In this document: piece by piece, positions 5,403 through 11,963 of the stretch
Position numbering within the stretch: position 1 is the stretch's first letter
Layout of the letters: each line of letters opens with the position of its first letter
NCBI GenBank assembly: GCA_036009105.1
Contig: DASYMJ010000293.1
Location: forward strand, 1-13,402
Source: JAFAVZ01 sp036009105
GTDB lineage: Bacteria > Acidobacteriota > Thermoanaerobaculia > Gp7-AA8
DNA: 13,402 bases
Reading direction: 5' to 3'
The notes under the pieces: generated by a model
Told to the model about the DNA's origin: nothing
The model's input: the letters and a program-made list of their open reading frames with translations, nothing else
Databases searched by the model: none
Program-made: the position numbers and the translations under genes

Positions 5403-6578
5403 CTAGCCATTGCCTGTCCCGCGCCAGCGCGCGCGGAAACCGCGCACGTCGATGTGCGTGAAGGGCCCATGGCCGCAGCATGCGGAATAAACGCCAATCC
5501 CTCCGATGAGGGAGGGGTACTTTTTCTCCACCCGATCCGCCGCCTGTTGCACCACTTCCGCATCGCGCGCGTCGACCCGGCCGTCGTGATTGAGATCGTC
5601 CATGCTCCCGTTGCCGTCGTTGTCGACGAAGACGTCGGAAGCATCGCCGTACATGTGCCGGCTCAGGTTGGCCCGCCCCGCGGTGTTGCCGCCGCTGTGG
5701 TTGTAGCGCGGCGTGCGGAAGCCGCTCATCACCGTGATCCGCCGCACCGGATGTCCCGCCGCCTCCAGCTCCTGAATCGTGGCCTCGAGCTTGTCCAGCA
5801 GCTTCGGGTTGAGGAGCAGGTACTTCGGCCAGACGTTGGGCTGATCTTTGGTCAGGAAGTCGCGCAGGCGAAAGTGCTCCGAGATCTGCGTGTTCTGATT
5901 CTCCGGGGTGACTTCGATGAAGCCGCTGGGGTTCGCGTACGCCGCCGTCTTCGGCGTGCCGCCGCCCTCGAACGGCCAGCTGCCGAGGTAGTAGAGGCCG
6001 ATGCGGCCGCCGCGCTTCTCGGCGAAGGGGACGAGGGTGACGACGCTCAGGTCGTTGATCTGCTTGGTGGCCTGGTTGATCTGCACCGCGAGCTTGTAGA
6101 CGCCCGGCTCGTCGGGGGCGGTGAAGTCGGGCGAGACTTCGCTCGCCCCACCGCGGCCCTGCAGCACCGCGTCCGCCTCGCCCGGCGCGTTCGGCGCGAT
6201 CGCGCTGCCCGGCGTGCGGGTGGTGAAGTACACCTTGCCGCTCTCGCCGCGCAGCGGGTTGAGGAAGCCGAGCATCGCGTCGTTGATGTATGCGGCGGTG
6301 GGCGCGTTCGGGGTGAGCAGCGAGCTGGCGATCTGCTGCGCGGGCGACGCCGAGGTGGGAGGCGGTGCCACGTCGCCCGCCTCCTTCGCCTCGGCCAGAT
6401 CCTGCAGGTGCTGCCGCCGCGCCTCGACAATGGCGCCGACCCACATGGTGACGAAGAGGAGGATGACGACCACCGCCACCCAGGTGAAGATGTGCTCCTG
6501 CCGCTCGGACACCAGCCCGCGATGGATTCGGTGCCGCCGCACCGGCTCCGGAAAAAGGGGCGCGCCCTTATCGGTCAC
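5403..6578 (-). CDS. Membrane-anchored M15/DUF882-like peptidase with dockerin-type calcium loops
   Basis: A 391-aa protein. A cytoplasmic basic N-terminus is followed by one transmembrane segment (about residues 31-50, FTWVAVVVILLFVTMWVGAI), a Pro/Ala linker, a beta-rich region (about 115-225) and a C-terminal domain resembling M15A/DUF882 murein endopeptidases. The domain has SGFRTPRYN (285-293), the H308-x6-D315 pair in SRHMYGDASD, and a second H-x-D (H375-I-D377) in PFTHIDVRG: the expected zinc ligands for cutting peptidoglycan cross-links. Between D315 and H375 lies DNDGNGSMDDLN followed by DLNHDGRVDARD. The second is an exact dockerin/EF-hand calcium loop (D-x-N-x-DG-x-V-D-x-x-D). The start is GTG 6578 without a clear ribosome site; the next methionine lies inside the membrane segment. 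Substrate and metal use are inferred. Confidence 0.8.
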   Translation of the reverse strand: MTDKGAPLFPEPVRRHRIHRGLVSERQEHIFTWVAVVVILLFVTMWVGAIVEARRQHLQDLAEAKEAGDVAPPPTSASPAQQIASSLLTPNAPTAAYINDAMLGFLNPLRGESGKVYFTTRTPGSAIAPNAPGEADAVLQGRGGASEVSPDFTAPDEPGVYKLAVQINQATKQINDLSVVTLVPFAEKRGGRIGLYYLGSWPFEGGGTPKTAAYANPSGFIEVTPENQNTQISEHFRLRDFLTKDQPNVWPKYLLLNPKLLDKLEATIQELEAAGHPVRRITVMSGFRTPRYNHSGGNTAGRANLSRHMYGDASDVFVDNDGNGSMDDLNHDGRVDARDAEVVQQAADRVEKKYPSLIGGIGVYSACCGHGPFTHIDVRGFRARWRGTGNG

Positions 6579-6613
6579 GCGCGGCGGTTGTTCACGACCT
6601 GTGCCGTGGCGGT

Positions 6614-6677
6614 GCGATCAGCGATCAGCGATCAGCGAGAGAGCAGCAGCCTTTGATCGCCGATCGCCGATCAGGGA
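6614..6677. repeat. Inverted heptamer-array element (GCGATCA family)
   Basis: The left arm has three perfect tandem GCGATCA units (6614-6634), then GCGAGAG. The right arm (about 6651-6677) is inversely oriented with GATCGCC units (TGATCGCCGATCGCCGATCA). The spacer is about 8 bp. It fills the gap between the M15-like gene and the VWFA gene, and the VWFA stop codon (complement of 6671-6673) is part of the right arm. Confidence 0.75.
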
Positions 6678-8110
6678 AAGTACCCCTTCGGCGCCCGCAG
6701 GCTCTGTCCTCCCCTGGTATCCAGCCGCAGCGCGTGCCACTGATCCAATCCGGTGGCGGATGAATAGAAGACCACCTGGTACTGCTGCCGCAGCTCCTGG
6801 GCGATGCGGTTGTAGACGCCGGGCAGCTCGCGCTCCTGCTGGATGATGAAGTACGTGGCGCCGGTGTCGCGCGCGACGGCCTGCAGCCGCCGCGCCTCCA
6901 GCCGCCCCACGCCGAAGCGCATCAGCTGGGAGAGCTTCTTGTTCTTGATCACCGGATAGAGCGGCACGCCGGCGTAGCGCGCGTAGTGCACGAGATGATC
7001 GAGCTTGAACGCGCTCCCCTGGTCGACGCCGTCCGTGAGCAGCACCAGGGCGTGCCGGCCGGGCATCTTCTGCAGCTCGTACAACACCTCGATCGCGCTG
7101 TCGTACAGGTGCGTCTCGCCGATCGGCTTGACCCGATCGACCGCCTGCGCCGCGGCGTTCCAGTCGTTGGTGAAGCCGGTCAGCCAGAACGTCCGCTGGT
7201 TGAAGCCGACGATGGCGATGCGATCCTGCGGCCGCAACACGGCCTTCGCGAACTGCTTTGCCGCCGCGGCGACGACGGGCAGCTCCTCCAGCATGCTCTC
7301 CGAGTAATCGATCAGCAGCACCACGTACAGCGGCTCCTCGGACGCCGCCTGCAGCGCCTCGATCTTGCGCGGCTGCCCCTCGTCGAACAGCGAGAGATCC
7401 TGCAGCCGCAGCGGGTTCGTGCCGGAGGCGATGGAGACCGGAATGTGCTGCAGGGTGACGTCGATCGCGTCGCGCGGCGTGTCGCCGAAGAAGGCGACGT
7501 CGTTCGCCTCTTCCCCCGTGATGGCCCGCGCCACCACGCGCGCGTACACGGCGTTCGGATGCTTCGCCGCGTCGAACGTGGTGCTGTAAGGCGGCGCTGA
7601 AGCAGAGCCGATCTTCTCCTCGCCGACGTAAAAGTCGACGCCGGCGATGCGGATCTCGTCCGGATAGCTGAGGCTCGCCGAGACGCTGACCGGGCCGCTC
7701 TCCGGCAGCTTCGCCGGCGCCTGCAACCGCACCCGGAACGGCGGACGCGGATCGTTGACCACCATCTCGTCCGCCCCGACCACGTTCCCCTGCCCGTCGT
7801 AGCCGACGGCGCGCATGCGCAGCCGGCGGATGTACTCGCCGACGTTGACCTGAACCGTGGCCTGCCGCCCCGGCGCCTCCGCCCATTGCACGTTGTTGAT
7901 GAAGAGCGCGACCTTCGTCACCGGCTCCGTCGCCACGATCGGCACGCGGAGGATGCCGTGCACCAGACCGGCGGGCTTGTCGGTGATGCGCACCGTCTGC
8001 GCGCTGGCCGCTGCCGCGGCGAGCAGAACGATGAACGATGAAGGATGAACGATGAACCGAAGCAGGAACCTTTTCACACGAGGCGTAACGCGCCCCTGTT
8101 CATCGTTCAT
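6671..8110 (-). CDS. Exported VWFA-domain protein of the acidobacterial VWFA-related type
   Basis: A 479-aa product from ATG 8110; GTG 8077 would trim it to MKRFLLRFIVHPSSFIVLL..., a shorter and cleaner signal peptide. The hydrophobic segment ends AAAAASA|Q, so it is exported. Two Ig-like/beta segments (about 40-130 and 125-210) precede a von Willebrand factor A domain. The metal-ion-dependent adhesion site is complete: D268-x-S270-x-S272 (LLIDYSESM), T333 in GETHLYDS and D360 in LLTDGVDQ. The C-terminus closes with a region ending APKGYFP, typical of the acidobacterial VWFA-related family (TIGR03436 by recall). It probably binds a protein or surface ligand; the ligand is unknown. Both termini derive partly from repeats: element F (8027-8128) encodes the start and much of the signal peptide, and the GCGATCA element supplies the stop. 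It follows ligD by 10 bp on the same strand. Confidence 0.85.
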   Translation of the reverse strand: MNDEQGRVTPRVKRFLLRFIVHPSSFIVLLAAAAASAQTVRITDKPAGLVHGILRVPIVATEPVTKVALFINNVQWAEAPGRQATVQVNVGEYIRRLRMRAVGYDGQGNVVGADEMVVNDPRPPFRVRLQAPAKLPESGPVSVSASLSYPDEIRIAGVDFYVGEEKIGSASAPPYSTTFDAAKHPNAVYARVVARAITGEEANDVAFFGDTPRDAIDVTLQHIPVSIASGTNPLRLQDLSLFDEGQPRKIEALQAASEEPLYVVLLIDYSESMLEELPVVAAAAKQFAKAVLRPQDRIAIVGFNQRTFWLTGFTNDWNAAAQAVDRVKPIGETHLYDSAIEVLYELQKMPGRHALVLLTDGVDQGSAFKLDHLVHYARYAGVPLYPVIKNKKLSQLMRFGVGRLEARRLQAVARDTGATYFIIQQERELPGVYNRIAQELRQQYQVVFYSSATGLDQWHALRLDTRGGQSLRAPKGYFP

Positions 8111-8128
8111 CCTTCCTCGTTCATCGTT
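8027..8128. repeat. Inverted heptamer-array element (AACGATG family), copy 2
   Basis: The left arm 8027-8057 is AACGATG, AACGATG, AAGGATG, AACGATG, AAC. The right arm 8098-8128 is its inverse complement with a single mismatch in 31 bp. The 40-bp core between them differs from that of copy 1. On the minus strand the element supplies the ligD stop codon (8121-8123), a purine-rich stretch before the next ATG, that ATG (8108-8110), and residues IVHPSSFIV of the VWFA signal peptide. Confidence 0.88.
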
Positions 8129-9056
8129 TGAATTTCCTGAACAGATCCACCCTCTTCCTTCCCAGCATCGCCTTCCACAGATCCCCCACCTCCGCAACGC
8201 GCGCCCGGATGTTGTCGAAACGAAAGTCCTCCACGCGGATCCCCTGCTCGATCTCTTCCCATTCCACCGGCGTGGAGACGCCGGCGAACGGCGTCGGACG
8301 GACCGAATAGATGGAGGCCAGCGTGCGGCCCCAGGCGTTCTGGTTGTAGTCGACGAGCACGCGCCCGTGCGGCCGGTTCACCTTGCGGTACTCGGCCGTG
8401 ATGAGCTTCGGATGGCGCGCCTCCAGCTCGACGGCGATCGTCTTCGCCACCGCCCATACCTCTTTCTGCAGCGGCCCGCGCACGATGGGGATGTACACGT
8501 GGATGCCTTTCGAGCCGGTCGTCTTCGGATAGGTGGGCATGCCCAGGTGCCCGGTGATGTCGCGCACGCGCAGGGCCACTTCGCGCACCTTCGCAAAGTC
8601 GGCGCCGGGGCCGGGATCGAGGTCGAAATGGAGGACGTCGGGGCGGTCGATGTCGTCGCAGGTGGCGTACCACTGGTTCAGATCGATGCAGCCGAGGTTG
8701 ATGAGCCAGAGCAGGGAGGGGAGGTCCTGCACGATGGGGTACTTCACCACGTCCGCGCTGTGCGGAATGGGGCAGACCTCGATCCACTCCGGCCGCGGCT
8801 CCGGCGCGCGCTTCATGTAGAAGAACTCCCCCTCCGCCCCGTTCGGGTAGCGCTTCATGACCATGGCCCGGCCGGCGAGGTGGGGGATGAGCAGCGGCGA
8901 GAGGTCCGCGTAGTACTGCAGCAGGTCGCCCTTGGTGATCTTCAGGTTCTTCCAGAAGACCTTGCGCAGGTTGGTCAACTGCACTTCGCGCTCGCCGAAG
9001 CGCAGCACGACGTTGTTGGCGTCGGTGGGGATGATGACCCTTTTTCTGGCAGTCAT
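8121..9056 (-). CDS. ligD: Stand-alone LigD-type polymerase/primase (NHEJ POL domain)
   Basis: An archaeo-eukaryotic primase-superfamily polymerase of the LigD POL type, 311 aa, which adds (ribo)nucleotides at double-strand breaks during Ku-dependent end joining (family knowledge). The catalytic aspartates are visible: D145 and D147 in HFDLDPGPGADF and D236 in VLVDYNQNAWGRT. The nucleotide-binding T-T-G-S-K-G-x-H motif is at 179-186, and the N-terminal LTNLRKVFW block with the KRYPNG segment is also present. There is no ligase or phosphoesterase domain, and no Ku or ligase gene in the window, so this is the split (single-domain) arrangement. ATG 9056 is the natural start. The C-terminus KFKR is followed by a TGA that belongs to repeat element F. 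Its promoter side faces palindromic element C. Confidence 0.92.
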   Translation of the reverse strand: MTARKRVIIPTDANNVVLRFGEREVQLTNLRKVFWKNLKITKGDLLQYYADLSPLLIPHLAGRAMVMKRYPNGAEGEFFYMKRAPEPRPEWIEVCPIPHSADVVKYPIVQDLPSLLWLINLGCIDLNQWYATCDDIDRPDVLHFDLDPGPGADFAKVREVALRVRDITGHLGMPTYPKTTGSKGIHVYIPIVRGPLQKEVWAVAKTIAVELEARHPKLITAEYRKVNRPHGRVLVDYNQNAWGRTLASIYSVRPTPFAGVSTPVEWEEIEQGIRVEDFRFDNIRARVAEVGDLWKAMLGRKRVDLFRKFKR

Positions 9057-9064
9057 GCGTTCTC

Positions 9065-9135
9065 AAATGTAGGGCCGGCTCTCAGCCGGCCGCAGTAAAA
9101 GCATGCTGGGCCGGCTGAAAGCCGGCCCTACATTT
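9065..9135. repeat. Double-hairpin GGGCCGGCT palindromic element, copy C (inverted orientation)
   Basis: The outer arms AAATGTAGGGCCGGCT (9065-9080) and AGCCGGCCCTACATTT (9120-9135) are perfect inverse complements. The inner hairpins have loops CTC and GAA. The core read on the minus strand (AGCATGCTTTTACTGC) resembles the cores of A, B and D, so this copy is inserted in the opposite orientation. CCTACATTTAC at its end (9127-9137) recurs at 9142-9152, a partial tail duplication that contains the stop codon of the gene at 9149. It separates co-directional ligD from that upstream gene. Confidence 0.88.
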
Positions 9136-9148
9136 ACCCTTCCTACAT

Positions 9149-9781
9149 TTACGGCAGCGGGGGCATTTTGCCCGATCCGCCGGGCGGGCGGTGCCTTCCC
9201 GCGTCCAGGGTCACGTACTCCAGCTCCCGGTCCGCCCGCACCGCCCGCAGCAGCAACCCGCCGCGCGACATGTCGCCCAAGCCCGCGAACGAGGCCGGAA
9301 AGCGCAGCCGCGGACCGAAGATCGGCAGCAGGATGTCGACGTACTTGCCGGTGGCCACGCTGCCCAGCAGCACCACGTTCGCATCGGCGTCCAGCTGCGA
9401 GACGAGCGCGCGGGCATCGCGCTCCAGCGGCTTGCGGTAGTTGCGCACCTTCACATCCACCTCCGTCCGCTTGAGCACCTTCATCCGCTCCTCGGTGATG
9501 CGCCAGTCCGCCCGCACCAGGCCGAAGCCGGGCGCGATCACGAACGTGTTCTCCAGGCCGCCGAAGTGCAGCGCGTACGTCACCTTGCCCCGGAAGTAGA
9601 GGGCGCTCATGAAGGCGAAGGCCAGGCCGATGGGAACGCCTTCCGGCGAGCGGTACATCTTCGCCGTGTCGAACCCGGCGCGGGGAGACATGAGCTGTTT
9701 GGCCCGCAGGCCGCTCACGTTCGCAGGGGAGAGGAGAAAGATATTGCCCACGGCGCAGAATTGTAGCGGTCCCGTTGCCAT
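9149..9781 (-). CDS. Conserved hypothetical protein
   Basis: About 210 aa, function unknown to me. I recall a soluble family with the same landmarks: an N-terminal GNIFLLSPANVSGLRAK block, a middle GVPIGLAFAFMSALYFRGK block, and a C-terminal VVLLGSVATGKYVDILLP then FAGLGDMSRGGLLL. No catalytic motif I can name is present; the GSVATGKY segment is not a Walker A. There is no signal peptide or membrane helix beyond mild hydrophobic stretches. The start is unsettled: ATG 9781 (GGAGGG immediately before it, poorly spaced), ATG 9796, or GTG 9751, which would begin exactly at the conserved block (MGNIFLL). The gene diverges from the M13 peptidase gene across a short gap of about 34 bp or less, so the two promoters must overlap. 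Its stop lies in a duplicated tail of repeat C. Confidence 0.75.
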   Translation of the reverse strand: MATGPLQFCAVGNIFLLSPANVSGLRAKQLMSPRAGFDTAKMYRSPEGVPIGLAFAFMSALYFRGKVTYALHFGGLENTFVIAPGFGLVRADWRITEERMKVLKRTEVDVKVRNYRKPLERDARALVSQLDADANVVLLGSVATGKYVDILLPIFGPRLRFPASFAGLGDMSRGGLLLRAVRADRELEYVTLDAGRHRPPGGSGKMPPLP

Positions 9782-9815
9782 CCCTCCGCCCCTCATCTGC
9801 TACCGTGCCACGGCC

Positions 9816-11882
9816 ATGAAAAACGCCGCCCTCCTGCTTCTGCTCTGCGCCGCGCTGGCCTGCGCGACGCCGCGGCAGCCCGCCGCCCCCGTGACCACCA
9901 CCCCCGCCGCCCCCGTCGCCGCCGCTCCAAAGTCGCCGCTGGAGTTCGACCCGGCGAACATGGACAAGACGGTCAACGCCTGCACCGACTTTTACCAGTA
10001 CGCGAACGGCGCCTGGCTGGCCAGGAACCCCATTCCGCCGCAGTTCACCAGCTGGGGGATGTCCAGCGGCCTGCTGGAGAACAACCGCGCGGCGCTGCGG
10101 GAGGTGCTGGAGGCCGCGGCGGCGAAGCCAGTCTCCTCGCGCACGGCCAACGAGCAGAAGATCGGCGACTTCTACACCAGCTGCATGAACGAGCCGGCCA
10201 TCGAGCAGGCCGGCATCTCGCCGCTCCAGCCGGAGCTCGATCGCATCGACGCCATCGCCAGCACGGCCGACCTGCAGGCGGAGATCGCGCGCCTGCAGTC
10301 GATGAACCTGAACGGCCCGTTCAATTTCAACTCGAATCAGGATGCGAAGAACTCCGCGGAAGTGATCGGCGAGGTGGGCCAGGGCGGCCTGGGCCTCCCC
10401 GACCGCGACTACTACTTCAAGCCCGACCGGCAGTCGGTCCGCGAGGAGTACGTCAAGCACGTCGCGGCGATGCTCCGCCTCGCCGGCGATGACGAAGCCA
10501 CCGCCGCGAAGGGCGCCGAGACGGTGATGCGCATCGAGACGGCGCTGGCCAACGCCTCGATGACGCGCGTGGAGCAGCGCGATCCCAACGCGATCTACAA
10601 CCGCATGCCGGTCACCCAGCTGACCTCGATCGCGCCCGCGTTCGACTGGCCCGCGTATTTCCGGCAGATGGGCGCCGGCGCGCTGCCGTCGGTGAACGTG
10701 GCGCAGCCGAAGTTCTTCGCCGAATTGCAGCGCCAGCTCACCTCCACGCCGCTGGCCGACTGGAAGACGTACCTCCGCTGGCACGTCCTGACCGACACCG
10801 CCTCCACCCTCTCCTCCGCCTTCGTCAACGAGAACTTCCGCTTCCGCAGCGGCATCCTCGCCGGCCAGAAGGAACAGCAGCCCCGCTGGAAGCGCTGCGT
10901 CCAGCGAGCCGACCAGCTTCTCGGCGAAGCCCTCGGCCAGGCCTACGTCGACAAGAAGTTCCCCCCCGCGGCGAAGCGTCGCGCCACGGAGCTCGTGGAC
11001 AACCTCATCGCCGCGCTGCGCAGCGATCTGGCCACCCTCGACTGGATGAGTCCCGCCACACGGCAAGCCGCCATCGCCAAACTGGAGGCGATGGGCCGCA
11101 AGATCGGCTACCCCGATCAGTGGCGCGACTACTCGCAGCTGACCGTCGCCAACGGGCCGTACGCGAGCAACGTGCTGGCCGGCGGCGCGTTCGCCGTCCG
11201 CCGCGACCTGGGCAAGATCGGGCAGCCGGTGGACCGCGCGGAGTGGGGCATGACCCCGCCCACCATCAACGCCTACAACAACGGCTCGCTGAACGAGATC
11301 GTCTTCCCCGCCGGCATCCTGCAGTGGCCGTTCTTCGACCCGAATATGGATGACGCGTTCAACTACGGCGCCATCGGCAGCATCATCGGCCACGAGATCA
11401 CGCACGGCTTCGACGACGAGGGCTCGCAGTACGACGCGCGCGGCAACCTGCGCAACTGGTGGACAGAGGAGGACAAGAAGAAGTTCGACGAGCGCGCGGA
11501 GTGCATCGTGCGCCAGTTCGACACCTACTTTGTGGAGCCCGGCCTGCACCACAACGGCAAGCTCGTGGCCGGCGAGTCGATCGCCGACCTGGGCGGCCTG
11601 GTGATCGCCTACGGCGCGTGGCAGCGTTCCCTGGCCGGCAAACCCCGTCCCGCGAACGTGGACGGCTTCACCCCCGAGCAGCGCTTCTTCCTCGGCTTCG
11701 CGCGCTCCCGCGCCACGAACGTGACCCCCGAGGCGCTGCGCGTGCGGATCAACACCGACCCCCACCCCGCGTCGAAGTTCCGCGTGAACGGCCCGGTCTC
11801 GAACATGCCGCAGTTCGCCGCAGCGTTCGGGTGCAAGGCCAACGACCCGATGGTCCGCACCGACCGGTGCGACATCTGGTGA
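9816..11882 (+). CDS. M13 family (neprilysin/PepO-like) zinc metallopeptidase, probable lipoprotein
   Basis: A 688-aa endopeptidase of the neprilysin family, which cleaves short peptides outside the cytoplasm. The hydrophobic N-terminus MKNAALLLLLCAALAC has a lipobox-like ALAC, so lipid anchoring at that cysteine is likely; a Pro/Ala/Thr-rich spacer follows. The M13 N-terminal domain opens with ACTDFYQYANGAWLARNPIP. The catalytic domain shows NAYNNGSLNEIVFPAGILQ, the zinc site HEITH (526-530) with catalytic E527, the third ligand E587 in GESIADLGG with D591, and the C-terminal family ending CDIW. Length fits bacterial M13 enzymes (about 650-700). ATG 9816 is preferred over the in-frame 9609, which overlaps the divergent gene and breaks the signal sequence. 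The stop is followed within 5 bp by palindromic element D, a likely bidirectional terminator. Confidence 0.96.
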   Translation: MKNAALLLLLCAALACATPRQPAAPVTTTPAAPVAAAPKSPLEFDPANMDKTVNACTDFYQYANGAWLARNPIPPQFTSWGMSSGLLENNRAALREVLEAAAAKPVSSRTANEQKIGDFYTSCMNEPAIEQAGISPLQPELDRIDAIASTADLQAEIARLQSMNLNGPFNFNSNQDAKNSAEVIGEVGQGGLGLPDRDYYFKPDRQSVREEYVKHVAAMLRLAGDDEATAAKGAETVMRIETALANASMTRVEQRDPNAIYNRMPVTQLTSIAPAFDWPAYFRQMGAGALPSVNVAQPKFFAELQRQLTSTPLADWKTYLRWHVLTDTASTLSSAFVNENFRFRSGILAGQKEQQPRWKRCVQRADQLLGEALGQAYVDKKFPPAAKRRATELVDNLIAALRSDLATLDWMSPATRQAAIAKLEAMGRKIGYPDQWRDYSQLTVANGPYASNVLAGGAFAVRRDLGKIGQPVDRAEWGMTPPTINAYNNGSLNEIVFPAGILQWPFFDPNMDDAFNYGAIGSIIGHEITHGFDDEGSQYDARGNLRNWWTEEDKKKFDERAECIVRQFDTYFVEPGLHHNGKLVAGESIADLGGLVIAYGAWQRSLAGKPRPANVDGFTPEQRFFLGFARSRATNVTPEALRVRINTDPHPASKFRVNGPVSNMPQFAAAFGCKANDPMVRTDRCDIW

Positions 11883-11886
11883 AGTG

Positions 11887-11963
11887 AAAAATGTAGGGCC
11901 GGCTCTCAGCCGGCCCAGCTATCTCGTGACCGCGGGCCGGCTGAGAGCCGGCCCTACATTTTT
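11887..11963. repeat. Double-hairpin palindromic element, copy D; likely bidirectional terminator
   Basis: The most perfect copy: 30-bp arms at 11887-11916 and 11934-11963 are exact inverse complements, starting AAAAATGTAGGG and ending CCCTACATTTTT, around a 17-bp core AGCTATCTCGTGACCGC close to that of copy B. Inner hairpin loops are CTC and GAG. A GC-rich stem with an A-run on one side and a T-run on the other, between convergent M13 and uvrA genes, is the layout of a bidirectional intrinsic terminator. The uvrA stop codon (complement of 11919-11921) lies inside the core. Confidence 0.88.

Noticed and set aside
5328..6656. A 442-codon plus-strand frame over the M15-like gene, beginning with a secreted-looking HPSSFIV segment
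   Set aside because: The start is repeat-derived and the rest is antisense to the peptidase with no domain. The signal-like N-terminus comes from the repeat only.
9063..11765. A 900-codon open frame on the minus strand opposite the M13 peptidase
   Set aside because: It is antisense to a clear M13 enzyme and low in family-like motifs; long antisense frames are expected in GC-rich DNA.
1057..11963. The repeated GGGCCGGCT units as a CRISPR or tandem array
   Set aside because: The copies are kilobases apart, singly placed between genes, with no spacer series and no cas gene.
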